Source: Chromera velia
Taxonomy: Eukaryota > Sar > Chromeraceae
NCBI GenBank assembly: GCA_018398765.1
Contig: JAHBMJ010004566.1
Location: forward strand, 4,424-59,423
Reading direction: 5' to 3'
DNA length: 55,000 bases
In this document: one piece after another, positions 32,390 to 45,140 of the stretch
Layout of the letters: the number at the start of each line of letters is the position of its first letter
Position numbering within the stretch: position 1 is the first letter of the stretch
The notes under the pieces: generated by a model
Told to the model about the DNA's origin: nothing
The model's input: only the letters and a program-made list of their open reading frames with translations
Databases searched by the model: none
Translations under genes and position numbers: made by a program

Positions 32390-34778
32390 ATGTCTGGACA
32401 AGGTCCCGCTATCGGAATCGATCTTGGGACCAGCTGCTCTTGTGTTGCTCTGTGGAGGAACAACGCTGTTCAAGTAATTGCGAACAGGTCAGTGCTCTCC
32501 CGCCCCTGGTCTGCATGTGTGTGTAATTTTGAACCTGCAGCTCACTATTATCTGATGATGATGATGATGATTAAAGGCTAAACCCGAGGCAGTTGTGTGA
32601 AACACCTTCCAAACAAACTGCAGGCAAGGAAGGATCCACCTGTTTCGCCAGACTCATGCAGTTTTTCTATCCCTACCTGCCTGTTTTTGCTGATTGCAGG
32701 CCCGTCGAGGTCATCGCTGGAAAGGGTGACGAGCGCCAGATTGTCGTGAACTACCAGAACGAGAACAACACCTTCCGCCCTGAGGAGATCTCCGGTATGG
32801 TCCTCACCAAGATGAAGGAGATCGCTGACGACTACCCCGGCAAAAAGGTCAAGAACGCAGTCGTGACTGTCCCTACCTACTTCAACGACTCCCAGAGACA
32901 GGCCCTCAAGGACGCTGGGGCCATCGCTGGCCTCAACGTCATGAGAATCATCAACGGGCCCACTGCAGCAGCTATTGCGTACGGGCTTGATAACAAGGGT
33001 CAGGGTGAGAGGAACGTTCTGATCTTTGACCTCGGAGCAGGCACTCTCGATGTGTCTCTCCTGACCATCTCGGAGGACATCTTTAACATGAAGGCCACAG
33101 CTGGAGACCCTCACTTGGGTGGAGAGGATTTCGACAACCGTCTTGTCGACTTCTGCATCCAGGATTTCAAGAGAAAGAACGGAGGCAAGGACCCCTCCGG
33201 CAACAACAGAGCGCTTCGCCGCCTCCGCACTCAGTGCGAGCGTGCCAAGTGTTTTCTCTCTTATTCTGCTGACGCCATCATCGAGATCGACTCCCTCTTC
33301 GATGGCATCGACTACTCCGTGACCATCTCCCGGGACCGTTTTGAGGAGATCTGCATGGACTTCTTCAGAAACACCCTCGCCCCCGTCGAGAAGGTCTTGA
33401 AGGACTCAGGCATCGACAAGCGCTCTGTGCACGAGGTGGTCCTTGTCGGAGGCTCCACCCGTATCCCCAAGATCCAGGCCCTCATCACCGAGTTCTTCAA
33501 CGGAAAAGAGCCCTGTAGGACAGGCAAGGGGGTGACTGCGCACGGGGCTGCCGTGATGGCAGCCCTTCTCTCCCATGCCTCCCCAGAAACATTCTCAATG
33601 GCAGATCCGAGAGAGGACGTACGGGCTGATGTTGAGGAGCCGGATGAGTTTTTCGAGAGGGCATTTGAGCTGCTGGAGAAGATGGAATGGGGAAGAGCCC
33701 CAGGGGCGGTTGAGCCAGAGCCGGCCGACCTTGAGTGGGGCCCTCCCGATGCAGAGGCAGGGGGCGAGAAAGAAAAGGAGAAAGAAAAAGAGAAGGCGAC
33801 AGATATGAAAAGAGGGGAGGATGGGAAGAAGAAGACAGAAGAAGAAGAGGAGGCAGCGAAACCGCCCCCCTCTCCTACCGAGGGAGAATTTCCCACCTCT
33901 GAAGGCAGGGTAGTGCCCTTCGTCGGCCTGAAGAATATTGGGAACAGTTGCTACCTGAATTCGTTCATCCAGGTACGTCTGCATGATCGTTCGTTCGTCC
34001 ATTCCTCTAGCTGTCTCTCTGTCTCTCTGTCCGTCCGTCTGACTGTGGGTGGATGTGAAGTGAGACATTTGCAGACTCCCATCTGTGTCCATCCCCCCCA
34101 ACCAGCTTCCTTCTGGTGTGTGAGAGAGAAAGCGAGAAGCTGTGTCTTGGCTGTCTCTATCTCCCCTTCTGTCTGCCCTACCTGTTGATGAAGAGTTTCA
34201 GATACAAATGAAATTGACCTTGATGCATACATGCACCCGTTTCTCTTTCTCTCTCACACACAGGCTTTGTTCCTGACGGACACGTTCACACGGAAGCTGC
34301 TCGCCAAATTTCAGGCAACAGTCAGGAGAAGGGACGAGGACGCAGAGCCAGAGAAATCGCAGGTGATCTGTCGTCTGACTTGCATCATGGCAGCACTTTC
34401 TGCTAGAGAGAGGAAGTACGTGAGTCCTGTAGGCTTGGCAGAGGCGTACCCTGATGGGCTCAGCGGGCAGCAACAGGTCGGTCTCCCTCGCCACCGAAAA
34501 GGAAACAGAAGGAAAAGAAGAGGGCGCAAAGGGAAATTAATTCTAAACAAAAAACGGGGTCATGCTTCCTACGTGAACATCCCTTTTGTATGGCCTGTTT
34601 CCTTTTTGCTTTTCTGCCGGCTTTTATTCATCGGATTAATTGTCCTTCCTCCTTTTTGTCCCGTCATGCTGCTATTTGTCTTCTTTTCATTCTTGCAAGC
34701 AAGAGACTTCGCTGTCGTCGGTTTCTTTGACGCATAGAAGAATGACGTGAGGGCTTGTGGATCGTTTTCATTTCGTTC

Positions 34779-34819
<41 letters not shown>

Positions 34820-37800
34820 AGGACGTAACTGAGTTTGGGCGTTGGCTTTTGGAGGCTCTTGGGGGGGTCGAGAAGGAGAATGCGATTCCTTTCGCGACCT
34901 TTGGAGGTGCTGTTTCTTCAGTGAACAGTTGTCGGTTGTGTGGTCACGAGACAACACGCACGGAGGCGGTCTCAGATTTGAGTCTTTCGGTTTCAGGGGG
35001 CTCGGGAGCCGATCAAGATCTTAGTCTTGCTTGCTCGCTTGCTTGGTCGATAGCGCGCTCCTTGCTGCCCGAATCTCTCTCTGAGGGGCAATTCCGCTCC
35101 AGTTGCTCTTCTAAGAATCTGAAAGCCTCGATCCTGGACCACAGAAGACACTCGAACGGTTTGCTTGGTCGGTCGGTCAGCAGTGGGAGAGAAGAAAATC
35201 GATGCTTTTAGCCTAGGAACATTCCGCAGTACGTCTTGTCAAGTGTCTCTCGATTCATGTTGCTCTGTGGCAGTCGATTCGAACATGCAGTGGGAGAGCA
35301 GTTGGGACGAAAGAGAACACAAGCCAGGACACACACAGTTTCGCGCAGTCTTCCTTTTTGCATTTCTCTTCCATCAAATCTTTGAATTCTCATCTTTCTC
35401 CCTCTTCGCGTGATCACCTTCTGCTCCCTCCCTCCCTCCATACGGATGGATCTTCTTCTCCCTGTCGGCCTCCATCGCCACCACAATTCCTCTCATGAAT
35501 ATCCCTCCCTCCCTTCCCTTGTATGTGGCTTGCTTGCTTCCTTGCAGGTGGAGCTCCGCCAAGTCCGTCCCCCTTGCCTCCCGGTCTGGGCTCCGGCCAC
35601 GTCCATCTTGGCTTTGCATCTCCTTCTAAGTCTCCGGACCCAACCGGTTTGGCCCCGTCTCGTGGGTCTTTGCGGGACTTTGGGGGGGTATCCGGGGTCT
35701 TTTGTCCACGCACCCCTGCTGACACCTTCCAGTCGAGGAGTGCTTCCAAGACTCACTTGTCATCGACCTCCGTGACATCATTGACAAACGAATTTTTGTC
35801 CTGCAAGTCGCTGGGGGACTACAGGTCGGTCAGTCGGCCGAAAGAGAGAAAAAGCCTCATGGTTCGATTTGAGCAGAACGGTGCCGGAAGAATTTTTCAA
35901 TTTCTCCCCCTGTGGAGACATTGCCTTTGAAGCTCGGGCAGAATTGAGAATCGTTCTGAATCATTCTGTTTCTCTTCTGTGACCTCATTGAAGTCTGACC
36001 CGTCGGTCTCTGCCTTTTTTCCGTGGGCGGCTCTGAATGTGTGTGTACGTGTGTGTGCGTGTATCACACACAATTAATTGCTCGATCTTCATATGTCCGT
36101 TTCTGCGTGAAGCCCGAATTTTTTTCGCGTCTGTTTCCGTGGAGTTTGTTGCAGATGTGACGGGTGTTCTGAGAAGACGGGCGTCTCTCAGAGGTACGTG
36201 ATCTCGACGTCTCCCTCCCACTTGGTGGTCGTTTTGAACAGGTTCGACTTCGATCCCAACTCCCTCTCTCAGCGCAAAGTCCCCAAAAGAGTCGAAATTG
36301 ACACTCACCTCACCCTCACATCACTCTTCAACGCCCCCCCATCAACAGCAGCAGCAGCAGAGGAGGCGAGACCAACTTCGTCCTCGGTCCCTTCAACCCG
36401 TAGACCGAGCATGCCGCCGGGAAGAACTACACAGCACGTTGTGCCGACTGCGCAGGCAGGAGAGCCCCCCGCACCGTCCGAGGCTGCACCGAGAGTGACA
36501 GTACAGCAGTACGGTCTGTACGCGGCGGTGATCCATCAGGGAGACACGCCTCACAAAGGTCACTACTACACCATAGGGAGGCAGTCAGAGCACGTGAAGG
36601 CGTTCGAGTTGGAGTGCGACAAGAGAGACGATTCCCCTTCGGCAAAGTCGGTGGGCGCAGCGCCTAATGCCGCAGGAGGGGCGAAACTCCTCTCAAGACT
36701 GGACAGTGGGAAGTTCTTCGGACTCCCTCCACAGAGTCCAGGAGGGGAGTCAATCTCTCGAACTTCGGTCTCTCAGTCAACACCGTCCAGTGTACGCATT
36801 GCTCGCAACACGCGGGGGCAGTGGTTTAAATTCAGCGACGCCGATGTGAACGAATTTGATATCGCCACATTGAATGAGCATGCGAACGGCTCGGCGACTG
36901 CGTATCTCCTTTTCTACCGTCTTCTGGAAACTGTCTCCCTTTCCCTCCCGTCTCCCCCCCCCCCTCTCCGCCTAAGAGCGCCTCTCTCCTCTTCAGACTC
37001 TTTCCATCTGGCTTCCCTTTCCTCATCCCTTCCCCCCCACACACAGACAGTCACAACGAGCACTATCGAGACCGCTGCGCCCTCCTCAGCCCAGCAGCAG
37101 CCTCCGACGGGAAAGGAAAGCCCTGACAGTGCCTCTGTGGGGATCGAAAAGGGGGAACAGGAGAAAGAAGAAAGGGAGTCGCCTGAGAGAGAAAAAGACG
37201 GAGAGAAAGATGAAAAGGCAGGGGGCGAGAAGGAGAAGAAAAAAGACAAAGAGTGTGACGCGCCTTCCCTCTCTTTTGATGCCACGATCGGTACGGTCAA
37301 CCCAGTCCATTGTGTTGTCACGGGAGGCGTTGCTGACGCCCCGACCCCCCCCCCGGTCGAGAGCTTCGGAGGTACGGATACTACCCCTGCCCCTGAGAGT
37401 ATCCCCGCCCCTGAAGCAGAAGCAGAAGAGACAGTGCCTGCCGACGAGCCCGAGGAGGCCCCCACCCCCGAGCCAACAGAGCTCACGACAATCCCCTCAG
37501 AGGAGACGGCAACAGAAGCAGCGAAGGACGAGAAGTTAGCCAAGAGAATTGCAGAGGATTTTCCGGTTGGGACCGTCTCCCCTGCAGCCGAGGAGGCCAG
37601 ACAGAAAATTGCCGCTGCAAATGAAGAGCAGAAGGCCATGACGGCAGACTTGGCGTCTCTGCGAGAAGATAGAGACGCCAAAAAAGAGGAGATAGAGGAG
37701 TACACAGCACAAGAGACGGCAGAGAAGAAGGCAGGGGAATTGTCGAAAGACACAGTCGAAGCCAGAATGCAGGCAGAGATTGAGTTTGAAGAGATTATGC

Positions 37801-38927
37801 TGTCGATTTTGAACAAACTGCTCGATATTGCAAAGTCTGAAGAAACAGAGGAATCGGCAGGAATTTCAGAGGCGGAGGGTTTGGGGGATGAGGGTATGGT
37901 TGAAGAGGCAAAGAAGCAGGCTGCACTTGCAAAGAAAAACAGAGTGCAGGCAGCCCTGGAAGTACAGAGACAGGAGGTGACACTAGACAACAAGAAGGAT
38001 GCATTGGAGGCATTCAAGACAGGAAGGGAGAGGGCAGCAACTTCCACAACCCCGTCTCCTGAGGACAAAGAAGAAGTTGCCCTTGAGGCAAAGGACAAAG
38101 CCAAAGCAGAAGCAGCAGTTGAATTTGAAAAGGCCCCCCTTGCCCGAGAGCCTAGGCTCCCCCTAGTCACATACCCCTCCAGATTTGTTGAAGTGCTCCC
38201 TCCTGCCCCCAAGGGAGACGACGCCCATGAGCACTGGCCGTCTCTTCCCCGTTCTCCCCTCCCACCCTCTGCTCGTGGGTCTCCCGGCAGGGAAATTGGT
38301 TCCCACGTCTCCTTTCCGCTCTCTCCTGCGGGGTGCAATCGTTTTGTTGAACCGGCGGTAGATTTGGAGGCAGGGTTGGGGGTCGAGGAAGTCGAGGGAG
38401 AGGAGACATCACGCTTCTTTGAGAAGAAGTGGAGGGAGAAGACAGAGACTCTTCTTTGGCATGCTCAGATGAGGGACCTCCTCATTTTTTGCGTTGCGTT
38501 TGTCTCTTTTTTTGTTGGCCTCCTTGGCCTTCTGATTCTGCTCAGAGATCCGCCGCCCTTTCCTCTCGTCTCCTCTATGCCCTCCTGGCTCGCCATCCGA
38601 GCCCAGCAGGAGCTTTTCACTGCCGGGGTGACTTGTGCCGGGGTGTGGGGGGGGATCCAGCTTTCTTTCTGGTTTTTCTTCTCCATTTTTTCGAGGGCCG
38701 ACAAGGAGGAGAAAGAGGCAACCAGGAGAAGAATGATAGGTCCTGGAGGAAGCACTGGGTGGCGGGGGAGGAGGGCAGGTCTCAGCGGCCTCCCTCTTCT
38801 TGACTGTGACAGTCCAGACCGTCCTCCAGAAGACTGGAAGGCAAAACACCGATACTGGCAGGACTTTGAGGAAAGAAGATGGAGGAGTGCTTTCAGAACT
38901 CTTCTGTCCTTCCTTCCTCTGTGTTGA
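32390..38927 (+). CDS. HSP70-like ATPase domain fused to a ubiquitin-specific protease with C-terminal membrane segments
   Basis: Six exons: 32390-32487, 32700-33972, 34264-34476, 34822-35167, 35548-35824, 36155-38927; all phases agree (about 1659 residues). Residues 1-330 are HSP70 nucleotide-binding domain ([48 protein letters not shown]). A Glu/Lys-rich linker follows. The USP domain starts in the same exon with [16 protein letters not shown]; the catalytic Cys codon is at 33949. It continues [13 protein letters not shown], two CxxC pairs of the finger (CRLC, CDGC) and [20 protein letters not shown] (His codon at 36561), ending [10 protein letters not shown]. Then come acidic coiled-coil sequence and two hydrophobic helices (about residues 1510-1532 and 1556-1580). 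Likely role: membrane-tethered deubiquitinase. A Pro/Ser-rich stretch at 36933-37046 could be a 114 nt in-frame intron. Confidence 0.88.
34770..34818. repeat. (TC)n polypyrimidine tract at acceptor of HSP70-USP exon 4
   Basis: About 48 bp of CT repeats ending TTTGCAG at the splice acceptor (exon starts 34822). It serves as, and has expanded from, the normal polypyrimidine tract. Confidence 0.92.
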
Positions 38928-38962
38928 AGGTCTTTGCCTGTCTGTCTATCTGTCCTTCCTTC

Positions 38963-39199
38963 CGCTTTGGCGGCTGCTCCTTTTGTTTGTTTGTAAAAAC
39001 CAAGAAGAAAGATTGAAGGCAGAAGGAAGGAGTGTGATCGCTGGGCAGCTCGAGTTTTATGTTTGAGCGCTTTGGCGGCTGCTCCTTTCGTTTGCATATT
39101 TTTAAAAACCAAGAAGAAAGATTGAACTTGAAGGCAGAAGGAAGGAGTATGATCGCTGGGCAGCTCACGTTTTACGTTTGAGCGCTTTGGCGGCTGCTC
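38963..39199 (+). repeat. Tandem duplication just downstream of the HSP70-USP stop codon
   Basis: The sequence starting GCTTTGGCGGCTGCTCC recurs at 38963, 39068 and 39183. The units of about 105 and 115 bp share AAAAACCAAGAAGAAAGATTGAA and GATCGCTGGGCAGCTC. This is probably 3' UTR. Confidence 0.9.
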
Positions 39200-39349
39200 C
39201 TCCGTCGATCGAATTCTTTCATTGCCGCTTCTTCTCACCGGATTCCTGACAGCGCTCGACTGTATCCATTGACTTCCCCCTTTCCACACCTTCCCCCACT
39301 CCAGCTCATCGCTTTCCGTACCGCCTATGCTTTGCACTTTAAGAATCTA

Positions 39350-39930
39350 TTCAGTATTTAAAAAATGAAGACCTTTTTTTTTGCAAAGGCTTTTCTATAT
39401 AATTGAATATAATGTATAGATTTTATATAATGTAGATTTGCAAAAGCAAACAATTAATTTACATTTTGCCAGTGTTATTAATAGTTATATACTAGATTAC
39501 ATGACTATTGTTTATTTAAATTATACAGTCTAATAATACAGAGCTACGTCTGATTTGTAATTAAGCTAGTCTGCAAAGTTTTAAAGTAAATTAAAAATAA
39601 ACTTTAGAATAAAGTTTAAATTCTGATTTTAGAACATAAGCTGATTAATTATTGCTGATTATTCTCAGATGACAGTGCTTAGATACTACAGGCTACTGCA
39701 TACTCAGGTGAAGCCTTCATCATATATAAGATATAAGATGAAGCCTTCATCATGAAGGGTATCACTTTTTTTTTTGTAAGAGTTTGATTTTTTAGGATTA
39801 TAGGATTACATTATGTTTGGGGCTGGAGCCCTAGGCCCTTAGACCTGTGTGTTGGTTATTTAACGTCCGCCTTGCACCATATATTTATGCAAATTACTCT
39901 ATGAATTGAATTGAATTGAATTAAATTGAG
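39350..39930. other. AT-rich island, no gene seen
   Basis: Very AT-rich DNA with no open frame of note. It has a short duplicated phrase GATGAAGCCTTCATCAT (about 39710-39755), which is also a near-palindrome. Confidence 0.55.
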
Positions 39931-39934
39931 GCGG

Positions 39935-40900
39935 TTAAAGCCGGTGAGCCACCACTTAGGCTCTGGCCAACCACGGGGCATGACATACAATGTTGGTTTG
40001 TTAACCTAGCGCATTGATCCATTAACACATGTTATCACGAACTCTCTCATACATATGCACGCATACATACAACAATATATCTTATCACATCTTATCACGA
40101 CACATGCATTTCTTGGCAAATTCTTGCCTTACACTGTAAAACCATTGCAACTACCGACAAACATGGATGCATTTGAATTATATTCCCGAAATAAGATTAA
40201 ATTATGCTTGATTTTCTCTAATATTTCTCTAACAAAGTGCGAGTGAAAAATAGAGTGACAGACGGTAGGGGTAGAGCCGCGGTAGTATGTATCTTCTATT
40301 ATGTTTGTAACCTTATACCTCCGTGCAGAGCCTCTCTTTCTTACTTTTTTCATTTAATAAAGCATACTGATTAGATCTTCTACTTTGGAATGCGGCTGTC
40401 TCTTTCCTTTCCCCTTCTCTTCTTTGTCACGGGCTTCTGCGAGCTGTTCGGCAATCAGATCTTGAAAAGCATCCTTAAGTTCTTCTTTGCATCTCCTCCA
40501 CACTCTTTGTCTCATTAAAATTCTTTTTATGAGTGTGTTAACATGGTAGTCTGCTTCGTTAACCAAGAAGGTGAACAGGGCTATTTTGTTAATTTTTCTC
40601 TCCCCTCTTGACTGCTCTTGATTTTTTTTTACGCTTTGCTCTTTTGTCTCTCTCGTCTGTCCAGCGGGGGACTCCACCCTTGTACCAAATAGCCAATGCG
40701 TTCCTCCCTTTCCTATTTGTGCATGCACTAAACATTCTGTAAGGACATGGATTTTATTATCAAAGAATAAAATGTTAAGCAAGTTGAAACGGAATGGACA
40801 AATTCATTTCTCAAGTGGCACTCTCTGTTCACCTTCCTGCAGCACTCTTCCTTTTATAACAGCGAAGCTTCTTCTGTGCTTAATCGATATACTTTTGTTT
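39935..40900 (-). mobile_element. 3' fragment of a LINE (copy B)
   Basis: The 3' terminus (read on the - strand) is GGTTGGCCAGAGCCTA...GGCTCACCGGCTTTAA at 39973-39935, followed by an (AATTC)n-type tail (about 39904-39929). Upstream lies a 142-codon frame (40354-40782) with IHVLTECLVH, a counterpart of VHMLTECKR in copy A, and a charged C-terminal helix. The RT domain is absent, so the copy is 5'-truncated. Confidence 0.6.
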
Positions 40901-41103
40901 CTTCTTATAATCGTATTAAATTATGTTACTTGAGAGTCCTTGAGAACTAAATTGGGAGTAAGAATTATAAGAATTCTTTTTTTTTCTTTAGAGTTTCGTC
41001 GTACTTTGTTGTTCTTATAAAGTATGATAGAGCTGACTCATTTTTAAAACAACTTAGCTTACATACTAGGCACACATGCCGCACAAGCTAACACCACATA
41101 TCA

Positions 41104-44100
41104 TGATGATGATGATGATAATGTATAAAATTAAAGCCGGTGAGCCATATAGGCTCTGGCCAACCTAGTATTTCCTACATAGATTTGATCCCTCGACCTA
41201 GGCCCCACTGGGGCATTTACATGGATTAATTAAAGCCTAGCTAAGGCGGAAATGGAAATAGAAACAGAGGCTAGAACAGAGGGTAGCTCCACCCTTAAGC
41301 AACCAGGGTTAAAATCTATCTGCATCAGAACAGACTTGCAGTACGTGGTAGGGGAAACAACCAAGAGGAAAGACAAAGCCAGAAAGGGAGACCAAAAAAG
41401 AGAAGCAAAAGAATGCATCCATGTCAGACTGAGAAATGGTAATGAGTGCAGTCTATAGGGTAGGAACCCTATGGAACACTTCCCTGGATACCGACTCCTG
41501 AGGAAGGACTCGGCTGCTGAGCACAGTGGACAGTCAGCAGCGAAGAAGGAATACACACAAGATCAAACGAGAATCAGACACAGTAACTTCACTTCCCTAG
41601 GGCTGACTAGACCGGACTAGACTGACTAGAGTACGGTACCTCTGGTAGTCCTATCAGTCTCTCCTGTCCTTCGGTAAGACCAAAGCTCAACTCCGTAGGG
41701 CACGATCTATTTTTAAGGCAGTGAAATTATGAGCAAAAAAACCAGACAAGAAAAAGAAGGAGAAAGAAAAGACAAGAGATAAAAAAAAGATGAGAAAGAG
41801 AAAAACAGAGAGACCATGCATCCAAAAAAGCTGTATCCACACTGCGCGGATACCTGCGCGGATACGAGCGCCCCGCCTCCCCGCACCCGCGCGAGCTTGA
41901 GCACGTCCCCCCACATGCCGCCGCACGTATATCACGTTTCTCTCTCTATTACATTCTAGCTCTGAAACCACCTCATACACTCAAATAGAGAAAAACAGGA
42001 AACAACCATCTAAAGGCAAGCGGATCAAGACTTTACCGTTTATGAAGGCAATCTGAAATTGCCCGTACACTGGCAACAGGATGTTTCTCAAGAAGGAGTA
42101 CGTATAAAAATCTCTCTTACTTTTTTTTCATTCTCGCACACCGCCCGTCCTAACTGTTACTTTACTATCTGTTGTGCTTATACGATCAAGTCTGACTCAG
42201 AGCGTACACCTCTTACTTCCTCTAAAAGCCTATCCATGCGTCTTCTTTCTATTTCCATCCTTTTGCATTCTGTTAACATGTGAACAACATCATTTAATTT
42301 ACCCCATCCATGCATGTCAAGGGGGTAATGTTTACAGACAGACTCTACCTCCCCGTTCAAAACTCCCTCCCCCCTCCCCCCAGCAGTGCACAGGCAATCG
42401 GCCTAACATGGCCTAACGTTGGCCTCCGAACAGAGCAGCCTCCTAGGGAGAGGTCGAACCATAGGAACTCGCCGCCCACTAGAGCTGGTCCATCCTCCCA
42501 TGATAAGATAGGCCAAGCGCTGTCTAGACGGATGTTCAATTTGGAAGACCGAAGGCCTCACCCCATTGGAAAAAACACCCCCCCCCCCTGCCTGCCCTCT
42601 ACTACCCTGCTGGCCCTCTTTCTGCAGAGAACGGGAGCTTGCTACAAACCAGTCGTCCAACCATTCTTATGTCTCCCTACCTCTCCCTTCGACAGCAAGC
42701 TTTCTTCTCATTGCTGCTTTTTCACTTAGGCTCGAGAGCACCCCTGCATCAGAAAAGAATTTAGGAGTAAAAGGTCCCACCAACAGCTTGACAGACCTCC
42801 ATCATTCTCCGTAAAAGCGATCTTTGCAAAGATTTAAAAATCCGGCTGGCACACAGTCTAGCACACAGTGGGATGTTAAGGAGAGGCTGCGTAAAAATCC
42901 CCCCACCCTTTCTGTCAAGAGAGCCCGTATTGGGCAAAAGCTAGAGATGAAAAGGGAGAGGACATGAAACGAATTGTGGGGGAGGCCAAAAACCTATCTA
43001 ACAAAACATAATTATAGATCGTTCAGCGCCTTCATGTCTGCTTAACTGGGGGGAAACACTTTCAGCCCGTAAAGGGCCACAGGAATCCATAGGCCCCGAA
43101 AAACCATAATTTTGGAGGCAGAGGAGAGAGCCTGAGGACCAAGGGAAGCACAGAGCCCTATGACCCCCTCCAGCGCCCTCTCTACTGCCCCCAGCTGATA
43201 TTTCACAGAGGGTCTCCAGACGGAGAGAGCCGCCTTCAAAGAAAATGCAGCCTAAATATTTGTAATGATCAGTTCTCTCCACTTCCTTTTCCTCAAAGAA
43301 GATCGGCTCCCTAATGTTCTCTTCATTGTTAGAAAGCCTCATCACCTAGCTCATCACTTTAGTCTTTTTTAGATTGACCGTTACGGTAACTTAAAGGCCC
43401 CATATCTGACAGTATTCACCCAATTTATTCATTTTTGATTGAAGCTCACAAGAAGAACGACCAAACAGAATAAGATCGTCAGCGTAACCGATGCTTTTGA
43501 GAGGCTAAGACCCCAAACCGATCGTATCGTCCCGACTAACCCAATCTTTCCCTCTTTTAAAATTTTTTTTCACCCCCGCCTTAGTCTTCTTGTTTCCTTT
43601 TCCACTGCTTGCCCCTCTTAATCTACCTGCCCAAGGGTTATTTCGTGTTCGGCTTTCTATTGGGCTCTCATCATTCACTATTCCATCCTTCTCTGACTCT
43701 TCCCCCAAGTACCCGTTCCCTCGGTTAGCCGAGAAGCTAACATAGTGGTACAGGTTATTTATAAATAAAAAAAAGAGCAGGCGAGAGAGAGGATTACCCT
43801 ACTTACCCCCGCTCCCTCCAGTATTTCCCTATCTACTCCATCAACTCTTACCCAGATATCGACATACATAGCATGTACCATCAAGACGTTACATTCCGAT
43901 ACCCCCTCCTCCCGAAGCCGTCTCAACAACAGACCCCAAGAAACCTTGTCAAAAGCCTTTGAAAAATTGATAAAAGCAGCTAAAAGGGGATATTTCTGGG
44001 CTTTTGAGCTCACTACAAGTCCCAACAGAGCAGCGATAGCCTCCCTAGTCCCTCCCCCTTCAATCAAGTTTCCAAAACCCCAGTTGTCGGTTGTCCAACG

Positions 44101-45140
44101 TGATCTGTTCTCTCAGTTTTTTATCCATTAGAAGGGTAAACAGCTTTGCAAGCAAACACATGATATGTATGGGTCTCCATTCTGAGCAGTTAGGAGAGGG
44201 AGGGCCTTTCCGTACCGGAACTACACGAATCAAATTCCAAAGAGACGGCCAATAAGAACAATAATGAAATAAATTAAAGAAGACAAAAAGAAAGAAACAA
44301 GAAAGGAGAGTCTCAGAGAAGTTGAAACATAAATCAAGATGTATGAGGGAAACGCCCTCAATTCTGTCTGCCTTGCTCATATCGATCGATCGGAGGGCAC
44401 CAATAATCTTTTTATAAGAGAAGGCCGGGGGAGGAGGTGGGGAAGGGAGAGGGGAAGCAGGGGAAGCAACTGGAAGAGGAGGGAGCCCTTCACCCTCAAA
44501 AACAGAGGCCCAGAAATCAATAAAAGCCTTAAGAGTTGGTCTGTCTCCCCCACCTTTCGCACTGCTCCTTTCCCTCTTCCATCGCCAAATCGCCGAGGGG
44601 CCGGACACTGTCTCCCTTACTAGCTTTTCTGCTTACTGGTTCGAGTGCTCGGCTTCTTTATGGGCAAACAATCTCTTCCTTGACCTGTGAAGGGACTTAA
44701 GCCTTCTCTTTGCACTCTGGGTTACAGACTGGGTAGGACCTCCCCGGTCTTCTTCATCGGGCTTCCAGATTCCTCTATGATCCTTCCATTCCTTCTCGGC
44801 CACCCTAACCTCTTTTTACTTTGCTGTGCACTCTTCGTCCCACCAGTCTGGCCTGGTCGACTCTCGCTGGGTTGCATCTTTTTTCCTTTTTTGGGGTTCC
44901 TTCCTTCCCCCCACTCCTTCCCCTTCCGAACTCTCACTCGCTAAACATGCCTGCCAGGAGTCAGAAATCTGTCTCAGCTGCTCCGTCAAGGACAAAGTTG
45001 TTGTATTCGATGACAGGGGTGCGGGGGGGGGTTTGGGGGATCGAAGAAGTGGGGGATGTGCGTCCTCATTTTTTATCAGAAGTTTCTTTTTCTCTTACTA
45101 TGACATACCATCATTTTTTTTCTTAATCGGGAAAGCATAG
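41104..45140 (-). mobile_element. Degenerate non-LTR retrotransposon (LINE), copy A
   Basis: About 4 kb on the - strand. It runs from an endonuclease-RT linker (about 45000) through reverse transcriptase to a 3' end sharing TTAAAGCCGGTGAGCC...AGGCTCTGGCCAACC (41131-41168, + strand) with copy B. The tail is (ATC)n at 41104-41120. No complete endonuclease domain is found, so it looks 5'-truncated. Confidence 0.75.
42178..45005 (-). pseudogene. LINE ORF2 remnant (reverse transcriptase)
   Basis: In order: DWWDEECTAK (about 44848-44820), KAFIDFWASVFEGEG, WRPIHIMCLLAKLF, then FINFSKAFDKVSWGLLLRRL with the catalytic-region FSKAFDKV, then SIGYADDLILFGRSS with the YADD box at 43475-43486, then HYKYLGCIF of the thumb, and finally a C-terminal region with VHMLTECKR. 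The frame is broken by several stops and shifts (for example after TAK and before the YADD segment). The order and spacing are those of a LINE reverse transcriptase. It cannot be active. Confidence 0.82.

Noticed and set aside
33312-34101. Minus-strand open frames of 168-194 codons opposite HSP70-USP exon 2
   Set aside because: Antisense shadow of a GC-rich coding exon.
36914-38338. 474-codon - strand Ser/Ala-rich open frame
   Set aside because: Antisense shadow of the acidic coiled-coil part of the HSP70-USP gene; no motifs of its own.
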